A DNA stretch of 64,000 nucleotides, taken from contig NZ_OCTN01000001.1 in NCBI RefSeq assembly GCF_900231835.1, positions 372,001 through 436,000 on the forward strand, written 5' to 3'. The stretch comes from Pontivivens marinum. GTDB lineage: Bacteria; Pseudomonadota; Alphaproteobacteria; Rhodobacterales; Rhodobacteraceae. Numbering within the stretch: position 1 is the stretch's first letter; each line of letters opens with the position of its first letter. Below the pieces are notes generated by a model. That model was not told the DNA's origin. It did not search any database and saw only the letters and a list, made by a program, of their open reading frames with translations. The position numbers and the translations under genes are program-made. Shown piece by piece: positions 41,204-50,333 of this stretch.

Positions 41204-42580
41204 ATGACCGTTCAATTAACCAATACCCAAACCCGCGATGTAGAGGCCCTGCTGCACCCCTACACCAACGCCGTGACCCATCGCGCGACCGGCGCGCATG
41301 TGATTGAGCGGGGCGAGGGCGTCTATGTTTACGACGATCAGGGCAACCGGTTTCTAGAGGGGATGGCCGGCCTGTGGTGCTGCGGCCTCGGTTTTGGCGA
41401 CGAGGAGTTGATCGAGGTGGCGCAGGCCCAAATGGCCAAGCTGCCCTATTACCACCTGTTCGGCGGGCGCAGCCATGAACCCGCGATTGAGCTGGCCGAG
41501 AAGATCAAGGACCTCGCCCCCGGCATGTCCCGCGTGTTTTACCAATCCAGCGGCTCCGAGGCGAACGAGACCCAGATCAAGCTGGCATGGTATTACAACA
41601 ACGCCATGGGCCGCCCTGATAAGAAAAAGATCATTAGCCGCGTAAAGGGCTATCACGGCGTGTCCATCGTCTCTGCCTCACTGACCGGATTGCCCTATAA
41701 TCACAAGGGGTTCGACCTGCCGGTGGATCGCATCCACCACACCTCGACCCCGCACTATTTCCGTGGCGCGCATGAGGGCGAGACCGAGCTGGAATTTTCC
41801 ACCCGCCTCGCCCACGAGCTGGAGCAGATGATTCTGGCTGAGGGGCCAGACACCGTCGCTGCCTTCATCGCTGAACCCGTCATGGGCGCAGGCGGGGTGA
41901 TTGTGCCCCCCAGTGGCTATTTCGAAGCGATCGGACCGGTTTTGGCCAAATACGATATCCTGTGCATCGCGGATGAGGTCATCTGCGGCTTTGGTCGCAC
42001 CGGCGAATGGTTCGGCTCGCAACGGCTGGGCATGCAACCCACCTCGATGAGCATGGCAAAGCAGCTGACCGGCGGCTACGTCCCCCTCTCCGCCGTCGCC
42101 ATCAACGCCGATATGGCATCCGTGATTGAGGGATATTCCGGCGAGATTGGCACGCTGGGCCACGGCTTTACCTATGGCGGCCACCCGCTGGGCTGCGCCG
42201 TGGGTTCCGCTGCCATCGACATCATGCGCCGCCGCGATATTCCGGCCCATGTCAGATCGCTTGAGGGTGAATTTCAGCGCCGCCTGCGCACCTATTCCGA
42301 CAACCCGCTGGTGGGTGAGGCCAGAGGCGTCGGCCTGCTGGGCGCGCTGGAACTAACCCCGGGAGGGCGCGGCACCTTTGATCCGGTGGGCAAGGTTGGC
42401 GCGTTCATGGCCGCCGAGCTATTGAAAAACGGCGTGATTCTGCGCGCGGCAGGCGATTCCATCGTGTTCTGCCCCCCAATGACCATCACTGCCGATGAGG
42501 TGGAGGAGCTGTTCGCCCCAATCGAAAACTGCCTGAACGCAACCCTGCACTGGGCAAAATCCGAAGGCCTGATGTCCTGA
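41204..42580 (+). CDS. Class III (omega) aminotransferase
   Basis: A 458-residue PLP enzyme. NRFLEGMAGLWCCGLGFGDEELIEVAQAQM and YYHLFGGRSHEPAIELAEKI are typical of omega-amino acid:pyruvate transaminases; YQSSGSEANETQIKLAWYY binds PLP phosphate, IADEVICGFGRTGEWFGSQ holds the Asp that contacts the pyridine nitrogen, and the PLP lysine is in SMAKQLTGGYVPLSA. Substrate cannot be fixed; beta-alanine, putrescine-type or taurine amines are all possible. The ATG at 41204 has AGGAGG 7 bases upstream, which settles the start against one at 41156. Confidence 0.9.
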   Translation: MTVQLTNTQTRDVEALLHPYTNAVTHRATGAHVIERGEGVYVYDDQGNRFLEGMAGLWCCGLGFGDEELIEVAQAQMAKLPYYHLFGGRSHEPAIELAEKIKDLAPGMSRVFYQSSGSEANETQIKLAWYYNNAMGRPDKKKIISRVKGYHGVSIVSASLTGLPYNHKGFDLPVDRIHHTSTPHYFRGAHEGETELEFSTRLAHELEQMILAEGPDTVAAFIAEPVMGAGGVIVPPSGYFEAIGPVLAKYDILCIADEVICGFGRTGEWFGSQRLGMQPTSMSMAKQLTGGYVPLSAVAINADMASVIEGYSGEIGTLGHGFTYGGHPLGCAVGSAAIDIMRRRDIPAHVRSLEGEFQRRLRTYSDNPLVGEARGVGLLGALELTPGGRGTFDPVGKVGAFMAAELLKNGVILRAAGDSIVFCPPMTITADEVEELFAPIENCLNATLHWAKSEGLMS

Positions 42581-42587
42581 AACGCAG

Positions 42588-42616
42588 ACGGCCCCCGAGC
42601 TTGCTCAGGGGCCGTT
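42588..42616. terminator. Hairpin terminator between aminotransferase and DUF3072 genes
   Basis: Outer arms ACGGCCCC (42588-42595) and GGGGCCGT (42608-42615), inner arms GAGC and GCTC around TT. It lies between two converging genes, 8 bases after one stop and 7 before the other. There is only a short T stretch. Confidence 0.75.
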
Positions 42617-42621
42617 AACTC

Positions 42622-42840
42622 TCAGCCATTCATCTCACGCTGTAACTGCGCAATCCGAATCGCAGCATCTGCCTGACTCAGCGATCCATCAAACGACTCA
42701 CCTGCCATCTCGCATAAATTTTGCAGCGTATCGGCCTGTGCAGCGGTCATTGCCTGCCCGCCAGCCGCATAAATTCCCGGCGTTTTCGCGTTGATCTGCG
42801 CCTGACGGCGTGCGGTTTCGGTCCTTGTATCATCGGTCAT
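42622..42840 (-). CDS. DUF3072 domain-containing small protein
   Basis: A 72-residue soluble protein. MTAAQADTLQNLCEMAGESFDGSLSQADAAIRIAQLQREMN is the DUF3072 core, a two-helix motif in which a tryptic-like QxxxLxxLCExAGExFD is conserved. Function is unknown. Single gene; GAGG precedes the ATG on the minus strand. Confidence 0.8.
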   Translation of the reverse strand: MTDDTRTETARRQAQINAKTPGIYAAGGQAMTAAQADTLQNLCEMAGESFDGSLSQADAAIRIAQLQREMNG

Positions 42841-42908
42841 GTGAACCTCCTATGTTCACATAACGCGCACCCACCCCGATCCGCGCCGAGAAAATTCCGA
42901 TCAGCAGA

Positions 42909-43118
42909 TCAGCGCTTTTTCTTGGCAATCCGCTCAGCCACAACACGGGCTTGTGCCGCTGCTGCGCGCAGTTCTTCTGCAATTTCCTCGGCTTCGTCCG
43001 CATCGAAGTCCAGTGGCAGGTCAATGCCTGCTGCCTCAACATATAACCGAACCATGCCCAAATCGGTTGGTCCGATCTGGATGTTGGCCGCGATCTCGCT
43101 CTCGCTATTAATGCCCAT
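42909..43118 (-). CDS. Small conserved protein, probably DUF6324 family
   Basis: A 69-residue acidic protein: MGINSESEIAANIQIGPTD followed by LGMVRLYVEAAGIDLPLDFDADEAEEIAEELRAAAAQARVVAERIAKKKR. A short beta section with an acidic EEIAEELRAAAAQA helix and a basic tail. The pattern matches small rhodobacterial proteins annotated as DUF6324 as I remember them; that assignment needs a search. AAAAGGAG lies upstream of the ATG. Confidence 0.65.
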   Translation of the reverse strand: MGINSESEIAANIQIGPTDLGMVRLYVEAAGIDLPLDFDADEAEEIAEELRAAAAQARVVAERIAKKKR

Positions 43119-43214
43119 TTTCGTTCTCCTTTTGCGTTGCCCTACCCCGCAAGTTCGCTTCTGTCCAGATCACCCCTTGCATTCGCCGGAAACGGGCGGT
43201 ATTCCCCCCGCAGT

Positions 43215-43291
43215 GCCGTCATAGCTCAGTAGGTTAGAGCGCTTGATTGTGGATCAAGAGGTCCCCCGTTCGAGCCGGGGTGTCGGTACCA
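43215..43291 (+). tRNA. tRNA-His (anticodon GUG)
   Basis: A complete 77-nt cloverleaf: D arm TAGCTCAGTAGGTTAGAGC, anticodon arm CTTGA-TTGTGGA-TCAAG with GTG at 43249-43251, T arm CCCCG-TTCGAGC-CGGGG, and encoded CCA at 43289-43291. The discriminator is A73 and no G-1 paired to C73 is encoded. This is the exceptional tRNA-His form known from a large alphaproteobacterial clade. The acceptor stem has a G1-U72 pair and one U-U opposition (43219/43283). Confidence 0.95.
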
Positions 43292-43298
43292 TTATTCC

Positions 43299-44522
43299 TC
43301 ATTCGATATATATCGCGCGGAAATCGTTCACATTCGTCAATGTGGGTCCGGTGATAACCTGCGCGTTTAGCCGCGCAAACAGGCCGTGGCCGTCGTAATT
43401 CGCCATGGCGCCATTCAGACCGGATCGATCCGTTTGCGGCCCGATCAATGCGCCCGCAACCTCCGCCGCGCCATCAACGCCATCCGTATCGCATGCAATC
43501 GCATGAATACCCGATGCACCATCCAGCCCGTCCAGCAGTCCCATCAGGAATTCCACGTTACGCCCCCCGCGCCCCGTGGCATCGGCGGGCAGGGTCACGG
43601 TGGTTTCGCCGCCTGACAACAGAATGCAGGGCGGCGCAATTGGCAGGCCGTGCTGCCGAACGCTCAACGCCATACCGGCCATTGCGCGACCAACCTCGCG
43701 GGCCTCCCCCTCAATCGCATCACCCAGAACCAAGCACGGCACCGGGCAAATCGCCTGCGCCGCACGCAGGGACGCCATCGGTGCGGCAATCATCCGCAGC
43801 TCCGCCCGATCGAGGGTCTTTGGCGTCTCATTCGCCGGATCAGCCAGCGCAGCAACAACAGAATCGGGTAGATCCATGCCGTAACGCGCCACAATTTCAC
43901 GCGCATCTTGCAGGGTCGTTGCATCCGCCACCGTCGGGCCGGATGCGATATGCGAGGGGTCATCCCCCGGCACATCCGAAATCACCAGACTCAGAACCCG
44001 CGCAGGCCACGCCGCCGCTGCCAAGCGCCCGCCCTTTACCGCCGAAACATGCTTGCGCACGCAATTCATCTCATCAATCGACGCACCGGAGGCCAGCAGC
44101 ACACGGTTCAACGCCTGCTTGTCCCGCAACGAAACCCCATCAGCGCCCAGTGACAGCAGCGACGATCCACCGCCCGAAATCAGCGCGACCAACAAATCGC
44201 CCTCGCCCAAACCCTCGGCCAAGCTCAGGATACGCCGCGCCGCGTCCTCACCCGCCGCATCGGGAACGGGGTGAGATGCCTCGACAATCTCGATCCCTTC
44301 GCAGGGCACGGCATGGTCGTAACGGGTGACGATCAGCCCCTCGCACGGGCCCCAAGCGGCCTCCAACGCGGCCCCCATCGCGGCGGAGGCTTTGCCCGCC
44401 CCGACCACAACCACACGGCCCGCAGGCTTGGCCGGTAGATGCCCCGCCAAAACCTGCGAGGGCAATGCCGCAGCAACCGCCGCATCAAACATCTGGCGCA
44501 GCAGGGTTGGCGCGTCTGTCAT
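43299..44522 (-). CDS. Glycerate 2-kinase (GckA/TtuD type, MOFRL)
   Basis: A 407-residue enzyme of the DUF4147-MOFRL type that phosphorylates glycerate to 2-phosphoglycerate. Visible are VVVVGAGKASAAMGAALEAAW, LVALISGGGSSLLSLGADGVSL, GGRLAAAAWPARVLSLVISDVPGDDPSHIASGPTVAD, and the C-terminal LLSGGETTVTLPADATGRGGRNVEFLM with IACDTDGVDG. Older annotation calls these hydroxypyruvate reductases. It begins 4 bases after soxG ends, so it is part of the sarcosine oxidase transcript; 2-phosphoglycerate would carry glycine/serine-derived carbon to central metabolism. Confidence 0.9.
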   Translation of the reverse strand: MTDAPTLLRQMFDAAVAAALPSQVLAGHLPAKPAGRVVVVGAGKASAAMGAALEAAWGPCEGLIVTRYDHAVPCEGIEIVEASHPVPDAAGEDAARRILSLAEGLGEGDLLVALISGGGSSLLSLGADGVSLRDKQALNRVLLASGASIDEMNCVRKHVSAVKGGRLAAAAWPARVLSLVISDVPGDDPSHIASGPTVADATTLQDAREIVARYGMDLPDSVVAALADPANETPKTLDRAELRMIAAPMASLRAAQAICPVPCLVLGDAIEGEAREVGRAMAGMALSVRQHGLPIAPPCILLSGGETTVTLPADATGRGGRNVEFLMGLLDGLDGASGIHAIACDTDGVDGAAEVAGALIGPQTDRSGLNGAMANYDGHGLFARLNAQVITGPTLTNVNDFRAIYIE

Positions 44523-44526
44523 AATC

Positions 44527-45021
44527 TCACATCCTTTGTCGTGCGGCCTGAGACTGCATCGCCTCAACCAGTTCGTGGTGCAGGCTGTGCGCGAAGGAGC
44601 GCATGCCCATAATGCGCACGCCCCGTCCCAGCCCGATAATCAGCGCAAACATATGCCCCAGATCGGTGCGCACACAAACACCTTGCGAGATCAGCATCGG
44701 ATCAACGGGGCAAATGCGGGCCAGAACATGGCCCCAACCATCACCTGTCAGGTCCAGCGCGACCCATCCATCGCCCTGCTCCGTCACCGCAGCAATCCCT
44801 GTCAGGTCCGGCGGGGCCTGCGTGGTGAACCACATATCCGCCCCCGCCCAGATCGTGTTCTGCCCGCAACGTCCGACCTGTAAATCCAGCGGCACCTGCG
44901 CACCGGCATAGGGGCTGACGGACCACAATGCGTCGATCGGGGCCTCGTCCAACGTCAGCCCCCCCGCGACAAACGGCAGTTCTGCGCCGGAAAAAGCCGA
45001 CTTCTCGATCAGATCAACCAC
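44527..45021 (-). CDS. soxG: Sarcosine oxidase gamma subunit
   Basis: A 164-residue small subunit of heterotetrameric sarcosine oxidase; it resembles a stripped GcvT-like domain. SAFSGAELPFVAGGLTLDEAPI at the start and VALDLTGDGWGHVLARICPVD, then MFALIIGLGRGVRIMGMRSFAHSLHHELVEAM, are the family pattern. The ATG lies inside the last codons of soxA (8-base overlap), placing it fourth in the soxBDAG operon. Confidence 0.93.
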   Translation of the reverse strand: MVDLIEKSAFSGAELPFVAGGLTLDEAPIDALWSVSPYAGAQVPLDLQVGRCGQNTIWAGADMWFTTQAPPDLTGIAAVTEQGDGWVALDLTGDGWGHVLARICPVDPMLISQGVCVRTDLGHMFALIIGLGRGVRIMGMRSFAHSLHHELVEAMQSQAARQRM

Positions 45022-47914
45022 GCATCCGCCCTCCCTCAGGGTCCATAAAGACGGGATCGCAAATCTCGCAGATCACATCATTGCCGCGCAGCAGGTCCAG
45101 CGCCCGTATCTGTTCCCCATGCCGCGCGCGCCCGTTCACCACAAAGCCCAGCGCAATCGCGCCCAAGCTTGGCGAAACACAGGCCGAGGAAACATGCCCC
45201 CAATCCGCATCCGGCGCAGGCTCCACCCCCACATCAAACAGATGCGCACCGGACAGCAAGCGTCCCTCACCCACGGCGCGCAATCCGACCAACTGCTTAC
45301 GCTGCGGCCCGTGCAAACCGTCGCGTTGGCTCATCACCTTACCTATGCAATCCTTGCTAGGGCTGACCATCCGGCCCATGCCCAGATCATCTGCGCTGAT
45401 GCGACCGTCAATTTCGGCATGGGTGATGAACCCCTTTTCAACCCGCAGGATGTTCAACGCCTCCATCCCGTACAGCCCGCCGCCCAACGCCTGCGCCCGC
45501 GCCGTCAGCTCACGCGCCAAGGCATCGCCATAACGCGCCGGAACCGCGATTTCATAGGCCATCTCGCCGGAAAACGAGATACGGAACAACCGCCCTGCAA
45601 CTCCCCCGATTTGCACCGGACCACAGCCCATAAAGGGCCACTCGGCGTCGGTCAGTTCATGCCCCAGCAATCCCTGTAACAAGGCACTCGATTGCGGCCC
45701 CGCCACGGCGAATTGCGCCCATTGGTCGGTGACGCTCACCGCGCTGACCTGCCATTCGGGGTGCAGAGCCTGTGTGCAGAACTCAACATGGGCCATCACC
45801 TCACCCGCCGCAGCGGTGGTGGTTGTGATGACATAGCGATCATCGCCCAGCCGCGCGCAGGTGCCGTCATCCATGACCAAACCATCCTCGCGCAGCATCA
45901 GCCCATACCGCACCTTGCCCGGCTTTAGCGTGGACATCTTACCAGCATAGATCAGGTCCAGCAGCCTGACCGCATCCGGTCCCTGCACGTCGATCTTACC
46001 CAAAGTTGTCACGTCACACACGCCAACCGCGTTGCGGACCCAGCCAACCTCACGATCCGCGCTTTGCTTCCACGTGGTTTCCTCTCCCTCAGGGAACCAT
46101 GCGGCACGGTGCCATTGGCCCGCTTCAACAAACGAGGCGTTCCGCTCACGGCTCAACCCGTCCGAGGGCGTCAGGCGATGCGGCTGGAACTGCCCCCGCG
46201 CCGTGCGCCCCGCCAATGCCGCCACCGGAACCGGAGTATAGGGCGGACGGAACGTGGTGGTTCCAACATCAGGGATTTCACGCCCCGCCAGCTCGGCCAA
46301 GACCGCCAGCCCGCCAACATTGCTCAGCTTACCCTGATCCGTCGCCATGCCCAGCGTGGTGTAGCGTTTCATATGCTCGACAGATCGGAAGTTCTCGCGA
46401 TGGGCCAGCGTCACATCCTTGACCGTCACGTCGTTCTGGAAATCCAGCCACTGACGCCCCTTAACGCCGGTTACATGCCAGAACGGGGTGATGTTCACCG
46501 GACCATCCTCGGCCTTCGGAACCTCACCACCGCCACCTGCCTCAACCCCTGCACGCAACGCCGCCGCCGTGCTGAAATCACCGTTCGCCGCACCAATCGC
46601 CTGCAAGTTCGGAACCGATCCCGCCACCGACACAAATGCCGCAATATCATCGCGCCAGATCGGCCGCCCGTTCATGTGGCAGGTTAGGTGCACCGAGGGG
46701 TTCCAGCCGCCGGACACGGCCAGACATTCCGCCTCAACCCGATGCACGCCGTTTGCATCGCGCACATCCAGATTGCGCAAGCCCAGCCGCCCGCGTGTTT
46801 CCACAACCTGCGCGCCCGTATAAACGGGGCAATCCACCGTCGGCGTCACGCCATCGCGTGTGTCGATCAGGGCCGTAACCTCAACCCCGGCCGCCTGCAA
46901 ATCCGTGACCGTGCGCCAAGCGTTGTCATTATTGCCAAAGACAGCAATTCGCCGCGCCGGCGCCACACCATAGCGATGCAAATAGGCCCGCACCGCGCTG
47001 GCCTGCATGATCCCCGGGCGATCATTATTGGGGAAACCTATCATCCGCTCATGCGCGCCACCTGCCAAAATGGCCCGCCCCGCGACAATGCGCCAGAAAC
47101 AACCGCGTGGCGCACCGTCGGGGATCGTGCCCAGATGCTCACCCACCCGCTCATACGCGCCATAGGTGCCACCATCATAGGCACCCGTCACCGTGGTTCG
47201 CGTCATGACGCGCACATTGGGCAGGCTTGCCAGCTCCGCCGCGATGCCAGCCGCCCAAACGGCACCGGTATCATCACCAATGGCAAAACTCTCCGCGTCC
47301 AGGCGTCCGCCCAGCCGCATATCCTCCTCAACCAACAGCACACGCTCGCCGCGTCGCCCTGCGGTTAGGGCCGCCATCAATCCGGCAGGACCACTGCCGA
47401 TGATCAGCAGATCGCAATGCGCCCATGCCCGATCATACCGCTCAACGCTATCCTCACCGGACAATGCGCCCAGACCGGCAGCGGCGCGAATAATCGGCTC
47501 GTAAACCCGCTCCCAAAACGCGCGCGGCCACATGAAGGTTTTGTAGTAAAATCCCGCACTCAAGAACCGGCTGAACAGATCGTTGACCGCCATCGCATCA
47601 TGCCGCAACGACCCCACATGGTTTTGCGTGGCCGCCTGCAAGCCGTCGAAAATCTCCTGCGTTGTGCCGCGCATATTGGGCATCTGCGCCCCGCCCTGCC
47701 CCAGTGTGAACAGCGCATTCGGCTCCTCGGAGCCAGCGGTAACAGGGCCACGCGGGCGGTGATATTTGAACGAGCGCCCCTGCAAGACCTGACCATCGGC
47801 CAGCAATGCTGCGCTCAACGTATCGCCAGCCAGACCAGCACGCGAAACCCCGTTCAGCGTGAACCGCACGGCCCGATCACGGTTCAGGCGATTGCCCCCA
47901 GTTTCGACCCTCAT
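45014..47914 (-). CDS. soxA: Sarcosine oxidase alpha subunit
   Basis: A 966-residue multidomain subunit. N-terminal 2Fe-2S-like (Fer2_4) fold without cluster: VRFTLNGVSRAGLAGDTLSAALLADG and GRSFKYHRPRGPVTAGSEEPNALF. Then NAD-binding IIGSGPAGLMAALTAGRRGERVLLVEE. The C-terminal GcvT-like domain (from about residue 590) binds tetrahydrofolate and captures the methyl group as methylene-THF: WYRAAWFPE-like RAAWFPEGEETTW, VGVCDVTTLGKIDVQGPDAVRLLDLIYAGKMSTLKPGKVRYGLML, and GLYGMEALNILRVEKGFI. The start at 47914 overlaps the soxD stop by four bases. Confidence 0.96.
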   Translation of the reverse strand: MRVETGGNRLNRDRAVRFTLNGVSRAGLAGDTLSAALLADGQVLQGRSFKYHRPRGPVTAGSEEPNALFTLGQGGAQMPNMRGTTQEIFDGLQAATQNHVGSLRHDAMAVNDLFSRFLSAGFYYKTFMWPRAFWERVYEPIIRAAAGLGALSGEDSVERYDRAWAHCDLLIIGSGPAGLMAALTAGRRGERVLLVEEDMRLGGRLDAESFAIGDDTGAVWAAGIAAELASLPNVRVMTRTTVTGAYDGGTYGAYERVGEHLGTIPDGAPRGCFWRIVAGRAILAGGAHERMIGFPNNDRPGIMQASAVRAYLHRYGVAPARRIAVFGNNDNAWRTVTDLQAAGVEVTALIDTRDGVTPTVDCPVYTGAQVVETRGRLGLRNLDVRDANGVHRVEAECLAVSGGWNPSVHLTCHMNGRPIWRDDIAAFVSVAGSVPNLQAIGAANGDFSTAAALRAGVEAGGGGEVPKAEDGPVNITPFWHVTGVKGRQWLDFQNDVTVKDVTLAHRENFRSVEHMKRYTTLGMATDQGKLSNVGGLAVLAELAGREIPDVGTTTFRPPYTPVPVAALAGRTARGQFQPHRLTPSDGLSRERNASFVEAGQWHRAAWFPEGEETTWKQSADREVGWVRNAVGVCDVTTLGKIDVQGPDAVRLLDLIYAGKMSTLKPGKVRYGLMLREDGLVMDDGTCARLGDDRYVITTTTAAAGEVMAHVEFCTQALHPEWQVSAVSVTDQWAQFAVAGPQSSALLQGLLGHELTDAEWPFMGCGPVQIGGVAGRLFRISFSGEMAYEIAVPARYGDALARELTARAQALGGGLYGMEALNILRVEKGFITHAEIDGRISADDLGMGRMVSPSKDCIGKVMSQRDGLHGPQRKQLVGLRAVGEGRLLSGAHLFDVGVEPAPDADWGHVSSACVSPSLGAIALGFVVNGRARHGEQIRALDLLRGNDVICEICDPVFMDPEGGRMRG

Positions 47915-48162
47915 CGTGTGCGCTCCACCGATAGAATTTCGTGGGTAACCGTATTGCGCCGGACACGTAACCACGCACGGCATCCCTGCGCGTGCTGCCA
48001 TAGCTCCGCATGGGGTCCGGCGGGATTGTCGCGCAGGTAAACATAGTCCTGCCAGTCCTGCGCCGAGGCATCAGCCGCCGGCCGATCAGCCAGACGCGCA
48101 TCGCCCAGATAGCTGAATTCACGCAAATCACGCGCGCCACATAGGGGACAATTGATCCTCAT
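47911..48162 (-). CDS. soxD: Sarcosine oxidase delta subunit
   Basis: An 83-residue zinc-binding subunit. MRINCPLCGARDLREFSYLGDA supplies a CxxC pair, and WQDYVYLRDNPAGPHAELWQHAQGCRAWLRVRRNTVTHEILSVE completes the family pattern, including the histidine and cysteine that finish the zinc site. Second gene of the operon. Confidence 0.96.
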   Translation of the reverse strand: MRINCPLCGARDLREFSYLGDARLADRPAADASAQDWQDYVYLRDNPAGPHAELWQHAQGCRAWLRVRRNTVTHEILSVERTR

Positions 48163-48199
48163 GCGTCCGCTCCCTCAATCCAATACATTGCCACCTGTC

Positions 48200-49450
48200 T
48201 CAATGCCGGTTCGGACGCGGGCCCGTCCCTTCTTCGTCCAGCAACTGCCCCGTCTCGAACCGGTTCAGCGTGAACCGCGATGCAACCGGATGTGGCTGAT
48301 CCGTGGCCAGCAGATGCGCATAGCACCAACCAGAGGCAGGCGTTGCCTTGAACCCGCCATAGCACCACCCCCCGTTCAGATAGAGGTTTTGCACCGGCGT
48401 GCGGTCAATGATGGGCGAACCATCCATGCTCATATCCATGATACCACCCCACCCGCGCAGCAGCTTTGCGTTGCCCAGCATTGGCATCATAGCCATGCCA
48501 GCCTCCATCACATGCTCCATCGCGGGCATATTTCCGCGCGCGGCATAGGAGTTATAAAAATCCAGATCGCCGCCGAAAACCAAGCCGCCCTTATCCGACT
48601 GGCTGACATAGAAATGCCCCATGCCAAAGGTCACGACACCGGGCACCACCGGCTTCAGCCCCTCGGAAACAAAGGCCTGCAAGGCGTGGCTTTCCACCGG
48701 CAGGCGCAACCCCGCCATCGCCGCCACTTGCGAGGTGCGACCGGCCACAGCCATGCCCACCTTGCCCGCGCTGATAGACCCGCGCGTCGTCTCAACACCC
48801 TTGACCACGCCCGCCTCAATCTTGAACCCCGTGACCTCGCAGTTCTGGATCAGATCAACGCCGAACTGGTCAGCACCGCGCGCATATCCCCACGCAACCG
48901 CATCGTGCCGCGCCGTACCACCGCGCCCATGCAGCAGCCCACCGCGAATTGGGAACCGCTGGCTGTCGAAATTCAGGAAACTTGCATGATCGCGCACACC
49001 CTGCGCATCCAGCAGCACCGCATCATCGCCCTGCAATCGCATCTGATTGCCGCGCCGCGCAAAGGCATCCATCTGCCCGTCAGAATGCGCAAGGTTCAGG
49101 ATACCCCGCTGCGACATCATCGTGTTGTAGTTCAGCTCCTGCTCCATCCCCTCCCACAATTTCAGCGAGTGGGAATAGAACTCGGAATTTCCGGGCAGCA
49201 GATAGTTCGCCCGCACAATGGTTGTGTTGCGGCCCACATTGCCACCGCCCAGATATCCACGCTCCAACACCGCGACATTGGTGATGCCGTGGTTTTTGGC
49301 CAGATAATAGGCCGTGGTCAGGCCGTGCCCGCCGCCGCCGATAATAATAACATCGTAATGTGCCTTTGGCGCGGGATCGCGCCAGACTGGTTTCCATCCG
49401 GTATTACCGCGCAACCCCTCCAGAAACACCTTAAAGCCTGAATAACCCAT
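48200..49450 (-). CDS. soxB: Sarcosine oxidase beta subunit
   Basis: A 416-residue flavoprotein that oxidises sarcosine. The N-terminus YSGFKVFLEGLRGNTGWKPVWRDPAPKAHYDVIIIGGGGHGLTTAYYLAKNHGI leads straight into the dinucleotide-binding GGGGHG motif; GGGNVGRNTTIVRANYL is the FAD/FMN contact and GRGGTARHDAVAWGYARGAD the family marker. LLRGWGGIMDMSMDGSPIIDRTP is the C-terminal flavin contact. AAGGGGAC precedes the ATG at 49450. First gene of soxBDAG; no transcription regulator is adjacent. Confidence 0.96.
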   Translation of the reverse strand: MGYSGFKVFLEGLRGNTGWKPVWRDPAPKAHYDVIIIGGGGHGLTTAYYLAKNHGITNVAVLERGYLGGGNVGRNTTIVRANYLLPGNSEFYSHSLKLWEGMEQELNYNTMMSQRGILNLAHSDGQMDAFARRGNQMRLQGDDAVLLDAQGVRDHASFLNFDSQRFPIRGGLLHGRGGTARHDAVAWGYARGADQFGVDLIQNCEVTGFKIEAGVVKGVETTRGSISAGKVGMAVAGRTSQVAAMAGLRLPVESHALQAFVSEGLKPVVPGVVTFGMGHFYVSQSDKGGLVFGGDLDFYNSYAARGNMPAMEHVMEAGMAMMPMLGNAKLLRGWGGIMDMSMDGSPIIDRTPVQNLYLNGGWCYGGFKATPASGWCYAHLLATDQPHPVASRFTLNRFETGQLLDEEGTGPRPNRH

Positions 49451-49565
49451 GCTCGTCCCCTTACCTAGGGTGAGAAGACCCCGACACGCGACCATCAGCA
49501 AGGGCAGTTGCGACCCCAGACGTCGTTTTCACGGCGTTAAATTGTGTCCATACGATTACTTGGAT

Positions 49566-50333
49566 TCAGGGCCGTAAATAACGGAACAACGCCGCCGCCG
49601 CCCATCCCAGCGCCAGCGCCAGCGCGACGGACAGCAGACCGTAAATCAGCGCCTGATCCTGCGCCAACCGGTAGATCCAATCCTCCAGCCCACTGCGCCG
49701 CACGGCAATTGTCGTCTCGAAACTATCCACAACCTGCCGGTCACGGGTCAGAAAAACGCGCGCGGTATAATCCCCCTCGACCAAGTTCGCGGGCAACGGC
49801 ACCGACACATCAAACAGCGTCTCGTCAACCAGTCGAACCGCACCGGGCAGCTCACTGTACAACCCCTCGGAACTGCGCAACCGCACGACCGCATCCCGAA
49901 AATCAAACGGATCGGCGATTTCCTCGGGCGCGCCGCGCAGATCAACCAACCATGGCAGGCCGATCTGATTGCGCATCTGATCCGTGTGGGACAGCATTTC
50001 ACGCACCGGCACGGTCGAGGCATTGGCATAGAAATAGGGCGCGCGATCCACGATCACTTCGTCAGTGTTGATCCAGATACCGGCCACACGCTCCTTACGC
50101 CGCACCGTCACCGGCCCGATCGGCCCAACGATCGAGACCAGAACCTGCAACGGCCCCGCATCCGCAGGCGGCGGCGAATATCGCTTTACCGCGCCAAAAA
50201 CGAAAATCTCTGATCCGTCGAAAAACGCGGTGATCGAAACCTGATTCTGGCTCAGCGAGGCAACGACCTCCTCCGCCCGCGCCGCGCCCAGCGATGCCAG
50301 CAATAGCAAAGCACCAACCCACGCGCGCATCAC
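49566..50333 (-). CDS. TIGR02186 family membrane protein
   Basis: A 255-residue protein with a signal peptide (MMRAWVGALLLLASLGAARA), a beta-rich extracytoplasmic domain and a C-terminal membrane segment (ALIYGLLSVALALALGWAAAALFRYL). VVASLSQNQVSITAFFDGSEIFVFGAVKR is the family's most conserved stretch. TIGR02186 proteins are found in alphaproteobacteria beside TauE-type transporters, as here, where the ATG overlaps the TauE stop by four bases. Likely a partner of the transporter; no activity known. Confidence 0.9.
   Translation of the reverse strand: MMRAWVGALLLLASLGAARAEEVVASLSQNQVSITAFFDGSEIFVFGAVKRYSPPPADAGPLQVLVSIVGPIGPVTVRRKERVAGIWINTDEVIVDRAPYFYANASTVPVREMLSHTDQMRNQIGLPWLVDLRGAPEEIADPFDFRDAVVRLRSSEGLYSELPGAVRLVDETLFDVSVPLPANLVEGDYTARVFLTRDRQVVDSFETTIAVRRSGLEDWIYRLAQDQALIYGLLSVALALALGWAAAALFRYLRP

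Noticed and set aside
44326-44883. Plus-strand frames opposite glycerate kinase and soxG
   Set aside because: Antisense shadows with no ribosome site; the minus-strand genes have strong family motifs.
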